This document shows positions 1-11,916 of a DNA stretch of 64,000 nucleotides, in pieces. The position numbers and the translations under genes were made by a program. How positions within the stretch are numbered: position 1 is the first letter of the stretch; each line of letters begins with the position of its first letter. This DNA is from Pleurodeles waltl (taxonomy: Eukaryota; Chordata; Amphibia; Caudata; Salamandridae), in assembly GCF_031143425.1 (NCBI RefSeq), contig NC_090439.1, positions 353,084,027-353,148,026 of the forward strand, read 5' to 3'. A model generated the notes under the pieces. The model had not been told where the DNA came from. It worked only from the letters and a program-made list of their open reading frames with translations, and ran no database searches.

Positions 1-1075
1 CCCTCCCCTTTCAAAATTTGGCCAAGCCCTGGGGAGGTGGTGGTCCCTGGGGCCATAAATGGCCCAGGAAGGGGGGCCATGTAGCTCCTCTCCCCCTTTA
101 TTATCAATTCCCTGGCATAGGTAGGCCATAAAGGCCCTGAAGGGGGGGGCGTCTGTGTGGCCCCCTACCTTCATGGCAATTGTTTTGGCCATGCCGCAAA
201 CAGCCAATGGAGGGGGCTGCGACGCCCCCTTCCTCTGCATTTAGCATTGGTCTAGCCTCAGGGAGGTAGTAGTCCCTGGGGCTGATATTGGCTATGGGGA
301 GGGTGGCTGCATGTGTTACCTCCTCAAAATATTACTGTATATATGCCCCTGGGACCTTGTCCACCCAGGGACTGATCTGTAAACAAGTGCAGAGACCACA
401 CTTGTTTTCTTTTTTTTAAATTTGTGCTGCAAATTCACGGATCTTCCGCTATATTGGGGCAAAAAGTTTAAAAAAATGCTTATTGGCCTTGGTGGTGTCC
501 CTGGGGGACCCCATCATCAGGGCTAGGGGGTCAGTGTATTCCTAACTTGCTCCCTTCTCTTTTTTATTTTACTTTCTTTTTAGAACTCAGTCTAAATCCC
601 AAAATGGCTGGCAACACTTCCTGGTGGAAGCTTTGGCAGGAAATCACATTTCAGCATGGGAATGTGGAATCTGTGTACCAATATACATAATTTTTTTTTT
701 AAATATCTCAAAAATAGCTGAACAGATTTACACCAAATAACAAAAAGAGATCTTTCTGGACCAAGATCTAGCTTTCTGCCAAATTTCATGTAATTCCGTT
801 CAGCGATTCGGGCTGTAGCTGTGTTCAAAATCCCTATGCGAAATTGCATGGGGAAAACACCTTTTGGAACCCCACCTCTTTCAAGGCACTGGCTTGAAGG
901 TTCAACCACAAACTTTTAAGAAAGCAGCTGAACGAATTAGCATATGAGTTTGGAAATTTTTGTGGAGATTCATCAAACAGCACCAAAGTTATGGGCACAA
1001 AAAAACGCTTTGTCTTTGAATTAGGCCCTATCTATAACTACCTACTGGTGATCGCCAGTAGGTTTTTTATATATC
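1..1075 (+). repeat. dispersed repeat, copy A, with terminal hairpin
   Basis: The left part carries spaced copies of a unit like GGGGAGGTGGTGGTCCC (about 30-55 and 255-285). The middle part (about 700-830) has a stretch also present at 2270-2410. The right part (about 950-1075) ends in a hairpin CCTACTGG...CCAGTAGG at 1041-1062 followed by T/A-rich sequence. The same order recurs around 2270-2600 and 9690-9874, so this is an interspersed family. No protein is encoded and the class is unknown to me. It lies in the RIPOR2 intron downstream of the 699-bp exon. Confidence 0.55.
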
Positions 1076-1103
1076 TCTTGATGAAGAAATTGAGGTTGAA
1101 ACG

Positions 1104-1138
1104 TTGTATATATATACAGAGAGAGAGAGAGATAGATA
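1104..1138. repeat. GA/TA microsatellite
   Basis: Short run of TA followed by GAGAGAGA and GATAGATAG units. A second pure TA run lies at about 1483-1502. Confidence 0.7.
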
Positions 1139-2249
1139 GGAATTCCTCAAATTGTTCACCATTAATAAATTGGGGCTCGTTTGATGCTTCTCCACAAACG
1201 TTAGGAAATCTCTTCCTTCTACACTGGCAGATGATGCAAAGTTTGGAGGTTGTTGGTTAAGGGGGTGCAAAGACAAAGACTTTTGTAATTGATGTAGTGC
1301 GAAAACAGCTGGACGAATTTACATTAAATGAAGCAGGATTAGACATTATGATGTGCAGATGGTCTTGTTTGATACTACATTTAAGTAGGATAAGTATTTG
1401 CTAAGTTATAAGTCATTTTAGCTTAATGGTATCCGTCACAGTATTTTCATGAAATTCTGAAGTATTTTGCAGAAGTACTACAGTATATATATATATATAT
1501 ATATTCCCGGAAAAACAAGGTTACAGGAACGTAAATTCAGAACGTAAGTATAACGTCTCTGTACATTTTGTTTTTATCAGTGAATATCTATGGTTTTTTA
1601 ACGTAAAGTAATTTCAATTACTAGACGTTATTCCAATCCAGCCAGGCCTTGCAGCCAAGCCCTTATAACCACCCAACTCCACGCCATTCATGGCCTTTGG
1701 CCGTGCTCAGCGCAGGTTGGCCACAGCGCCCATCTCTGTCAGTGGATATATGAGTGGGTGCGTGAATGTCTAAGTGGGTCTGAAAGTGGGTGTGTGAGTC
1801 TATGAGTTGGTCTTAGTGGGTGCATGAGCCTGTGAGTGGGCGCACAAGCCTCTGATTTCATGTATGAGTCAATGAATTAGTGTATAAATGAGTTTGTGGT
1901 TTTTCTTTCAAAATTTTCCATAATTGTGAATATTTTGCAAATAAATCGCAGACATTCGTGAAAATTCACAAATTTTTGTGAATGTCATGCGCTATGATGC
2001 AAAATTATATTAAACCTATAATTTTCCCCTAAAACACACCTATATCACACCCCTGGGGTCAGAGTACGTTTACCCTGACCCCTTATACCACTTTCAATTT
2101 CAATTTTCAGGCCCGGAGACCATGTCCCGTGAAATAAAAAGGTGGTTGCAACTTTCTAGTCAGGGTGCGGTCAGCCAGTTGCAACGCTTCTTTTCGGATG
2201 CGTATTCATGAAAATTCAAGAATTTCGAGATTTATTGCAGCCAGGGATG
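1139..2249. other. RIPOR2 intron, nothing recognised
   Basis: Noncoding sequence between two dispersed repeats. Loosely repeated units around TGAGTGGGTGYGTGA occur at about 1745-1890. No coding exon or RNA gene was seen. Confidence 0.5.
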
Positions 2250-2600
2250 TACAAATTTATTTGCCCTTAAATATCTTCTAAACTACTGAACGGATTTACA
2301 GAAAATAACAAAAAGCACAATCTGCTTTCTATTAAATTTGGTGTAATCCGTCCAGAGATTCGGCCTGTAGATGTGTTGACACGTCCTATGGGAATTAACA
2401 TTGGAAACGCTGTGCTTTTTGACCACCACCCCTTTTTCCCGGCCCCCCGATTGATGGTTCACGCAGAAACTTTCCATGCACAACAAGAATCACTGGGACA
2501 CCTTTTTTGAAAATTTTGGAAAGATTAATCAAATGGTTACATGGTCCTGACTATAACTACCTACTGGCGACCATCAGTAGGTAATAAATATATATATCCA
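2250..2600 (+). repeat. dispersed repeat, copy B, with terminal hairpin
   Basis: Shares the segment beginning AAATATCT, then GATTTACA, ATAACAAAAAG and the following CCGTCCAGAGATTCGG-like stretch with copy A (about 700-820). It ends in the hairpin CCTACTGG...TCAGTAGG at 2560-2581. The right end stops 70-80 bp before the RIPOR2 donor at 2676. Confidence 0.55.
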
Positions 2601-2676
2601 TCCTCGCTACCAGAACGTACTCGATGTTGTTAGTTGTTAGATGAGATTAGTAAGATTAGTATAGGAATGTGCTTAC

Positions 2677-3375
2677 TTTTAGAATATCTTCGAGATGCAT
2701 CAACTGCTGATCCAGTGACTGGAATTCCTGGTACTGCTCTTTATATGGCTCTAGAGCAAGGAGAATACCTTGTAGTGCCTCTTCCAGGCTACCATCCAGA
2801 TAAGATCGGTATCCCTCTGATTCCCCACTCACTGAACCCTCAAAATGAGACCTCCCAGTTGTCGCTGGCACCTCTGTGGATGTGAGTCTTTTTACCAGCT
2901 GCTTGGTGATGTTCCCTTCAAAATTGTCAAGTTCTACTGGTTTCAATTCAGAAGCATCATCAGAGTACTGTAGAAGTGATGCTGTTACATTTGAATTTAA
3001 ATATAAGCTTTCGTCCTCTGGGCTTAAAGGTTTTTGGCAATCCCTGGAACAATCAGCTGCATCTGTTGCCGTTGACGATTCATTTGCCTGGTCAACGTTC
3101 TCTAATTGTAATGGAAGGTCTTTAGAGAGGTGCATTGACTCTGTTGATGAGCTGGCACTGGTATTGTCCACTAGAGAACCCCTAGTTGGTGTGTCAATTA
3201 TGCCGAGCTCAGGAGGGGTGATTGTGATTTCAGGATTTGAGTACCCCAGGGAAGAAGCTGCAGATCTAGAAGGCGGGGTGCAATCAACATTTGGCAGGTC
3301 ACCAAAACTGAAGGACAATGGCCTCTTCTCACTGGCTGCCATCCCATTTTCAAACACATCATCAGGCAAATGGGA
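2677..3375 (-). CDS. RIPOR2: RIPOR2 large internal exon (699 bp)
   Basis: 233 codons, phase 0 at both ends, with a strong acceptor (TTATCTTTGCAG) and a GTAAGC donor. It begins SHLPDDVFENGMAA, has FSFGDLP and NPEITITPPE, then a long Ser/Thr/Glu/Asp-rich and probably disordered region. It ends with ASELKPVELDNFEGNITKQ, a conserved LVKRLTS, a YLDGSLEEALQGILLALEP helix and LEDILK. This is the central region of RIPOR2. The C-terminal exons expected next, encoding a helical-repeat region, were not found in 1-2676 and should lie beyond the left edge. A 176-codon frame on the opposite strand is only a shadow of this exon. Confidence 0.93.
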
Positions 3376-3502
3376 CTGCAAAGATAATCACAGAAAAAAT
3401 ATGTGAAATTTGAGTACCAATTTGACAATGCAACCAAAGACATTTAGTAGAGGCTCAGTTGCGGCTGGGCAGTAAACTCAGATCTAACTGTTCAACGATT
3501 TA

Positions 3503-3672
3503 GGGCCTAATTTAGAGTTTGGCAGATGGGTTACTCCATCACAAATGAGATGGATATCCCATCCCCCGCATTCCGATTTCCATAGGATAAAATGAAATCA
3601 TAATACGGCAGATGTGATAGGCATCATATTTGTGACAAAGTAACCCCACCCGCCAAACTCTAAATCAGGCCC
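3503..3672. mobile_element. 170-bp MITE with TTA duplication (Harbinger-like)
   Basis: Terminal inverted repeats start GGGCCTAATTTAGAGTTTGG and end with the complementary GCCAAACTCTAAATCAGGCCC. The element is flanked on both sides by TTA (3500-3502 and 3673-3675). A 3-bp TWA duplication is typical of PIF/Harbinger elements (established knowledge). The element has no coding capacity. A sister copy is at 26037-26207. Confidence 0.8.
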
Positions 3673-3675
3673 TTA

Positions 3676-5126
3676 GTTACAAGCACACATAACATTAATA
3701 AGTCAGCCACTACATTAGTTTGGTCTATTTGATGTACACATTGGTTGAAATCATGTGTTCCATAGCAAGTGTCCTGTTGTACAATTCTGCACATATTAGC
3801 TAAGAGGTTTTGTATACACCTCTTTGCTAACGTGATAACTAAGTTAACATTCTGACCCATCAATTTACAGGATTGAACGTTAATATAATGGATTGTTAAA
3901 ATGCACCATCAATATATATCATAAAATAATGTACGGAGATGAATATGAGAGACAGGCTTTGGTTGTCCCAAGGTGACTATGAAAGAAGAACGTCATTACG
4001 ATCAGAGATTATCATGTTTCTGTAAATATCAGATGCAGTTCTATGTTCCTTTTAGTAACTGTTGATAGCCCTGCAGCTTATTAATAACTCATGTATAAAC
4101 ATCTGGTCACAAATGGTGCTTTATCACCAATTGTGGACTTAAAATAACAGAAAACAGTCATTTGGAGTTAAATTTGGAGTTCTGCATGTCTCACGAAGTT
4201 TGAATAAACATATACATACCATCAATCAAAAAGGAAAATATTCTATGTGTAATGTTTTATGAACACTCAGTAAAGTCACAAGAGTATATAGAAAAATAAA
4301 AAAGCCAGAATACATTTAATGAAAAACATTGGAGACACCAATGGTACTTTACTGTCACAGCACATGAAACACACAAATAACATCTGCAAATATAAAACCA
4401 TTGTGCAGACTTGACATTCACAAATGTTTTAGCAGCATGTTTTGAAATCATAGATGTATTTGTGGCCCATAATTAATATTGCATACATTTTGTTATATTG
4501 AACATTTTCAATAGTAAGGTACAGAATATTGAAGACACTTCCTCCGACTATATGTACAGAACCATTTCTTACCAAATTCTACAAAACAATGTATCTATTG
4601 ATGGTCTAACAGCCATCATAGCCCCCTGCTGTGGAAAAGTTGGGGTCTTTATTTCCAAAATATCAAATCCAAGAAAAAACATAAAACTAGCTTTCACTGC
4701 CCATTACAGGTCATTACAGACCACCACAAAATGAAAAACAACTAACACTAGATGGACTCCGCACGCTCAGATGGCTGTATGGAAAAATGGTGAACAATAC
4801 ACAGTAAACTATTTGTAACTGTCACTATACTGGAGTAATCCATTGAAATATTTAATACCTCATCATTGCCCAAACATTCACAGTCTTCTTTTTCAGGAAA
4901 ACCTGGATTGGTGCGGCTCTGAACCCTTTATTGGCACAATCCCAACCTAAGTTTATGAAAATCACCAAATCAGCTCACAACATTAAGGAGCACTGAGTAG
5001 CTTCTTGCCAAACGTGACTCTTCCCACTGTGTCCAAAGCAACACATTTGTCATCACTCAAACAATTCCTAGACAATTGATATCTTTAATCCCTTCAATTA
5101 ATTTTCACATTACAGTTGTTTAGCGC
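3676..5126. other. RIPOR2 intron, nothing recognised
   Basis: AT-rich intron sequence on the acceptor side of the 699-bp exon. Only short chance frames on both strands, with no family resemblance that I can see. Confidence 0.5.
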
Positions 5127-6930
5127 TGTTGGAAATGGCCTTTTCTACAAAGTCACCCCCAAACTTTCTACCTTTTACCACTTTTTGTGTAACTCGTTTT
5201 TGTTGGCCCTAGGATTCTGACCATGTGCTCTCTCCCTAAAACATGGCTTGATTGGGATGTGCCTAATTGGAATATTTAATTTACTTATAGGTCTCTAGTA
5301 AAGTGCACAACATGTGCCCAGGGCCTGTAAATTAAATGCTACTAGTGGGCCTGCAGCACTGCTTGTGCTAGCCAATCAAATAGCCCCTTAAACATGCCTT
5401 AGGCTGCCATTGCAGAGCTTGTAGGTGCAGTTACACTGCCATGTCAATTTGGCATTAAAACATCTTGCCAAGCCTTAAACACCCTTTTTTATTACATATG
5501 TCACCCCTAAGTAGGTAGCCTATGGGACAGTTTATGTATGTAACCAAAACGTAGGACATTTACTTTTAACTTTGACACGTCCTGGTAGTGAAAACCCCCT
5601 CAATTTGTGTTTACTACAGTGAGACCTACCCCTCTCATAGGTTAACACTGGGGATTACTCATTACCTTTAATAAGCTATAATTCCTAACTGTAGAAGAGT
5701 AGATATGTCATGTTTGGTATCCATGGAATTGTAATAATAAATTCTCTTTAATGGTAAAGTCGGATTTATGCTAACAATTTTGAAAATGCCACATTTAGAA
5801 GGTTGCCATTTTCCTGCTCATAACCCCTGTGTGCCTGAAGCCTGCCTCCAATACATGTCTCGGCTGGGGTGGCAGCTGCGATTGTGCATTCCTTCTAGAC
5901 AGACACACAGAGGGAACTTAGTTGTGACTGAAGGGCCATCCTGGGCAGGATGCGAGGGAGAGGATGGCACTGACACCTGGAAACGTAGTGTCCTGCTTCA
6001 ACACAAAGAACTGCATAACCCCATGTAGGGAGTCTGGAGCCAGGACAGGAAGAAAAAAAAACCTCTGTGCATTTCAAAGACCCTTCTTTGAAGTCATCCC
6101 CACTTCAAAGGCACAACCTTGGACGTCTGACCCTACTAACTGAGTACACTGCTGGACCTGTAAAGAACTTTGTCAGGAAGGAAAATTACTGTGCTGCTAC
6201 AAGGACTGCCGTTCTAGACTGCTGCTCTGGAAGAACTGCTTTTCTACTGTGCTGCCCTGCTGCTTGCTGCTCTCTGCCCTGCTGAGGAAGGACTGGGCCC
6301 ATCTCACTTGAACCCAGAGTGACTCCAAGGGCCTTCTGGCTTGCCTCCTATTCTTCTCAAGTCTCAGGCACACAAATACTTCCAACTCATTAGCAACAGC
6401 ACCTGCTTTTGACTGCTGCACATCCTGCACTGCCAAATGATGCCAATTCAGACCTGGACCCTTGGAAGTGGGTATAAAGTGCTGCAACTGCCAGAACCTG
6501 TGGATCAACGCTGTTGCGCCAGTCAAAACTGGCACATGTCCATCGACATTGCCGCTGCTGAGAGATCAAGGACACCGCATCGGCGCCGGAGCATTGCCTC
6601 TTCTGCAAGTATTGGGATCACACGTCGCTCCATCACGGTTGGCCTGACTTTTCAGATTTGAGCCGGTCCAGTGTGACCAGATACCTCCGGTTGGCACTTT
6701 ATGCTTCTAAGCACTACAACCAAATTTATTCTTTAAAAATGCTTATGTCAACTTCTACTTATTGGATTTTTGTCATTTTGTTCTTGTTTTGCTCATAAAA
6801 ATATAATTATTTTTCTAACCTTTTTGTGGTGTTTTCTCTGTGTTACTGTTTGAAGTGTTGCTCAAATTCTTAACACACAGCCTCTTAAGTTACGCCTGCC
6901 TGCTCTGTGCCAAGCTGCCAGAGGGTGAGC
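5127..6930 (+). repeat. interspersed repeat, possibly an LTR
   Basis: Begins TGTTGGAAATGGCC. The right part (about 6855-6930) has AATTCTTAACACACAG, ACGCCTGCCTGCTC and TGCCAAGCTGCCAGAGGGTG. The same string in reverse orientation, with scattered differences, lies at about 50590-50690, which shows an interspersed element. The length and the TG start suggest an LTR-type element, but I found no reverse transcriptase or matching second LTR, so the class is a guess. The boundaries are approximate. Confidence 0.4.
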
Positions 6931-9689
6931 ACATTTTGAAGTATGGTGTGTACTTACCATGACTAAGATTGCGGTTCCTGTTTGTAAAGAGTGCATCCCA
7001 CTGGCAACAGGAAACCCAATGTATAACAAGCACCCAATAAACTGAGCCACAATTACTGCTTAGTGTTTCCCAAATGTCCCCCACTTCATCACAACTCAGA
7101 TTCCTAGGCCACTTCAATCTTTGGTATGATTCTGTGCTTGACTCCTGGCCCCTTTCAAATAATTCAGCACAACCCTTCTTAACCTAACCCAGATAATAAC
7201 CCTTCCCATTCAGTGAGCCAGACATATTTTCAAAAATTCTCTTCATTCACTGTCATCATCCAATCATTTCCATCATAGTGGCCAAGAGACCTACCTAAAC
7301 TTGTCTCACCTAGTTAAAAATGCTCACATAAATGAAGATTATGTTTAACATCCAATTTAACTGGAAGTGTCACAAATTCAATGTTGTCTTACGACCTATT
7401 GCTAATTCAGAAAAGCCCAGAAGCACTCATATTCCATAAAAGTGTGGCATAAACTCAGACTCTTCCAAAACTAAGACAATTTATTATCCGAACACAAAAT
7501 GCATATGTTTCCAACCTAAACAATGCTTTAGCATCATGTACACTTTATTCACACTTGAAACCAGTTCTTATCGTTTAAGGTCACAAGATCTTTAGGCTCC
7601 TCTAATATGACTTTATAAAACTTGGGAATATTCCTGTGATGGCAAGTTCAGTGATACTTCATAATCCACACACCACCGTGCAAAACAAACAATTTGGTGC
7701 CAGACCATTTAAAGCCTTTTTCTACTGTAGTCTCAGGTGAGTTACTCTGTAATGCAATTTAGACAACATGACATACTCCTTTTTTCTCAAATTGGGCACA
7801 ACTGATTGCTACATACCTTGAAAAACTCCAGAATCACTTGTGCCAGGTGAGTCTGATCCTTCCTGTAACGCCAAACCAAAAAACACTGATTCTTGACCCC
7901 AGTTACAAGGTGCCTACACTCATTTGGGGTGGCTACAAAAAATCAGTATTGTTCCCTTTAATATCCATTCTTTCATAGTACTTTTATCCTACATAGTTCA
8001 AACATGGCACTATTGAGTGGTTCATTGTGGAGATGATAATCTTGCAATGTAACATGGAAATAAAGCTGCTGATTATGTCTGATCAACTTCAAGATACCAT
8101 TCCTAATCATGGACCCACATAACAAACTATTAACCATGACATTTCAGATCTGCTCTCATTGTACCATAATTATGAAGCTAATGACCCAAGACAAAAATCT
8201 ATTAAGAAAATATAACTCCAACCTCTTGCACAGGCTTAGCTCAGTAGCCTCCACATCTGATCACAAAAAATCAACCCATGAACACCTAACAAATTTAGAA
8301 CTGTCACCTTACCCAAGGTGCTCTCTACCTGCAGCTATTGCAAATCTCTGAAGTAGCATTTTAAAACAATGGCATCTGTCTAAAGAATATGACCAAAATG
8401 CACCATGCTCGGAGCTCGTCTATAACCTGAAGCACTGGAATATGAAACACTCACTTTTAAATGACTAAAATGCCACTTTGTATGTCTGCCATCATTTCAG
8501 ACAGCAATGTAACACTTGTAAAGGTCTATCCCAAGTGATTCTTGTCAACTAGTTGAAACACACACGCCTCTTCTTGCCTGAATCTACCCAACAGGTCTAA
8601 CATCCAAGTCCTCCATACTGACAAAGAACAATTTCTCACCTGTTATGTCTCATAACCCCTCATTTATGGAACGCACCACTAAACACACAACCAATCCTGT
8701 TACCTGTCAGGATCTTCATGAAGACCCTCATCTCCCATATATTCATCCACTCTGGACCAAACCAAACGGTACTCACACCCCCCCACATAATAACCCCCCA
8801 AAACAGAATAGGCCACCCAAATACCTTCCATTGCATACATCTTCAAGGTACACCTACATGCATTTGCTACAATTCCTCAAATCATATGTCATCACAGCAC
8901 AAAAGAGAACTGTTCTCCCAAATTTAACCACTCACTCTGAGGATGCCTTTTAGCACCTAGCTACTGTTGCTGTCTCCTTGTCATAATATTGGTGACGAGA
9001 TGAAAATGTCCCTGCATGGTGCACAGTTGTGTTTCCCTACCTTGATTGGTCGACGGCATGCATCTGGTATCCTGTTTTAGCCCTACCCTCACACTAATCA
9101 AGGGTGTGTACAGAGGCCTAGGATTTTATATTAACATGGTGAATGGCCTGGACCTGTCTTGTGCCTTGGAGGGGCACAACACATGTGCCATAATTGCACA
9201 GACAGTGAACTACCATCAAAGGTATGGATTTAGTACATAGATTGACAGTGGCAGCATACCGTATTTTATGAGTTCACGGGTGTGTCACTGCAGTGAAGGC
9301 CTACTGGCCCACTGATGTAAAGTTCTGCTTCTATGCACTAACCCAGATCCTAGTGCTAACATTCCAAGTGTATATCTTGCATGTTTATGTATGTAGCCTG
9401 TATATAACATACCTTGTGTATATTAGTAAACCAGAGTAATGGAGGTCTGTGGGATCCATTTTGGATGCCTCTAGTATGGCCTTGTGCACAGTACGGAGGC
9501 AAGGTTATTTTCCCAGATAGTGGAAGTGTAGCTAGAGGGATAGGACATTCACACTGGAATTGAGACAAGGCATCTCTAATCTGGTTTGGCCTTTTGCAGT
9601 ATGGGGCTGCTGATTAGTCTTCCTATAGTTCAGTCATTTGGTAAATGGTGGGGGTGAAGCTGCAGTCTCTGTTTTCTGACAGTAAAGAA
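6931..9689. other. RIPOR2 intron, nothing recognised
   Basis: A/C-rich noncoding sequence. The open frames here (for example 8645-8953, His/Pro/Thr-rich) look compositional and lack recognisable domains. Confidence 0.5.
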
Positions 9690-9874
9690 GTAGGCCAAGC
9701 TTCGGGGAGGTCCTGCTTTAATATACAATCATGGCGCCAGGAGGTGGTGGTCCCTAGTGGCGTACTTGTGTTGAAAATTTTGTGAAGATTCGGCAAATGG
9801 CGCTTAAGTTATTGACAAAACAAAACAATGCTTTTTCTATGGAAACTAGGTCCTAACTACAACTACCTATATAT
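9690..9874 (+). repeat. dispersed repeat, copy C, cut by DIRS copy 1
   Basis: Contains GGAGGTGGTGGTCCC and the tail GTGAAGATTCGGCAAATGG, then TCCTAACTACAACTACCTAT, matching the tail of copies A and B up to the first hairpin arm. There the match stops and the left end of DIRS copy 1 begins (GGAAAATGTCAC). The insertion therefore hit the terminal hairpin or TA tail of this repeat. Confidence 0.6.
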
Positions 9875-10227
9875 GGAAAATGTCACTTACCTAGTGTACA
9901 TCTGTTTGTGGCATGTAGAGCTGCAGATTCACATGCTTTGCATAGGTTTGCCATCTACTGTTGGGCTCGGAGTGTTACAAGTTGTTTTTCTTCGAAGAAG
10001 CTTTTTGGAGTCACGAGATCGAGTGACTCCTCCTTTCTGTGATAGTGCGCCTGGGCATGGAGTCCTTTGTTAGATTTTTTTCCCGCAGGAGGGTGAAGTA
10101 AGGAGTGAAGAATTGTATATGTAGAAATATATGGTAAGTAAAGAAGATGTCCATGTGATGTATATACATATTTACATAATAATAAAGTACCACAACAGCT
10201 ACAGGCTTCCGGGGAGCAGGTAGGGCG

Positions 10228-10330
10228 CATGTGAATCTGCAGCACCACATGCCATGAACAAATGTACACTAGGTAAGTGACATTTTCTGTTTGATGGCAT
10301 GTGTAGCTGGAGATATACATGCTTTGCATA
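10228..10330. repeat. DIRS copy 1 internal complementary region
   Basis: The first part (10228-10288) is complementary to the left outer end at 9875-9940. The second part (10289-10330, GTTTGATGGCATG...) is complementary to the right outer end (15735-15779). This joint copy of both ends is the DIRS signature used to template full-length circular cDNA (family knowledge). Confidence 0.85.
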
Positions 10331-10673
10331 GACTGAAAAGCAGTCCCCTCCTAAAATAAGCAGTGGCTAGCCTGTAAGAGTTGGAGCAGTTTGAAATAGT
10401 GTTTTAAACACTGCTTGACCAACATTTGCTTGTTAGCAAGACAACACATCCACCCAATAGTGTTTTGTAAATGTGTGTAATGTAGACCATGTGGCTGTTT
10501 TGCATATGTCTGCCATTGGTATATTTCCTATGAATGCCCCTGAAGATCCTTTCTTTCTAGTAGAATGTGCTTTAGGAGTTACTAATAGTTGCCTTTTAGC
10601 TTAGAGATAGTAAGTTTGAATACAGTTTACTATCCATCTGGCTAATCCTTGTTTTGAAATGGGAGTACCCTTA

Positions 10674-11586
10674 TCAGGCTGTTGAAAAACCACAAAAAAG
10701 TTGTTTAGATTTTCTGAAATCTATTGCTCTGTCTATATAGTACATAATAGTGCATTTGACATCAAGAGTGTGCAGAGCTCTTTCAGCAACTGAATCTGGC
10801 TGTGGAAAGAAGACTGGCAATTCCACTGACTGATTGATGTGAAATGCTGAAACCACTTTGAGTAGAAATTTTGGATTTGTCCTTAGTTCTATTTCTGTGC
10901 TTGTGAATTTGGAAGAAAGGTTCTTTTAAAGTGAATGTTTGAATTTCACTGACTCTTCTTAAGGAAGTAATTGCTACCAAGAAAGCAACTTTACATGATA
11001 GAAATTGAAGAGCACAAGAATGCTTAGGTTCAAATGGTAGACCCGTAAGCCTTGTAAGCACAGTGTTAAGATTCCAGGCCAGAGCTGGTGGAGCTCTAGG
11101 TGGAATAACTCTTTTAAGCCTCTCCATAAAAGCTTTTATGACAGGAATTCTAAACAAAGAAGTGTGCTGTCTGTTTTGTAGTGAGGCTGATATTGCTTTT
11201 AAACAAATTTTAATAGATAAATATGCAAGATTTGTTTTTTGTAAATAACATACAATATCCTGTACTGATGCTTTGAGTGGATTAATGTTTTTGGGTTGAC
11301 AGTAACATACAAAACATTTCCATTTAGCTGCATAGCATTGTCTAGTTTTAAGTTTACATGCCTTCTTTAGAATGTCCATACATTCTGATGGAAGTTGTAG
11401 ATATCCAAACTCTATGACCTCAGGAATCAAATCGCTAGGTTGAGAATACTGGGATTGGGATGCCTGACCTTTGTTTTGAGTCAACAGGTCTGGTTTGTTT
11501 GGGAGTTTGTGATGTGGTACTACAGGCAGATCCAACAGTGTTGTGTACCAGTGTTGACATGCCCAGGTAGGAGCTATGAGTATCAT
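10674..11586 (-). pseudogene. DIRS copy 1 tyrosine recombinase, broken
   Basis: The 267-codon frame 11586-10783 contains the core-binding part (RQCYAAKWKCFVCYC) and the first catalytic arginine block ITSLRRVSEIQTF. A frameshift follows within the Lys/Arg-rich stretch. The next piece (10856-10674) continues with VELPVFFPQPDSVAERALHT. The region coding for the HxxR and tyrosine motifs lies at about 10400-10560 in decayed form. Confidence 0.82.
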
Positions 11587-11916
11587 AGTAAGAGAGGTGT
11601 GACGAATCTTGTTGACCAGAAATAGAATTAGTGCGAGGGGGGAAAAGCGTAATCAAATATCCCTGACCTATTGATCCATACACATTGCCCCTGGATTGAG
11701 GGTGTGGGTACTTGGATGCGAAGTTTGGGCATTTTGGGTTTTCCATTGTTGTGAAAAGGTCTATGTCTGGTGTTCCCCACATGTGAAAGTAGAGTTGAAT
11801 TACTTGTGGGTGAATCTCCAATTCATGTATTTGTTGCTGTGTCCTGCTTAAAAGGTCCGCTAGTTGGTTGTGTATCTCTGAGATACACTCTGCTAATAGG
11901 TGAATGCGATTGTGAA

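Noticed and set aside
1041..1075. Helitron 3' end
   Set aside because: There is a hairpin, but it is followed by TTTTTTATAT and GTAATAAA rather than CTRR.
2876..3406. 176-codon plus-strand frame
   Set aside because: It is the exact antisense of the RIPOR2 699-bp exon and shows no domain.
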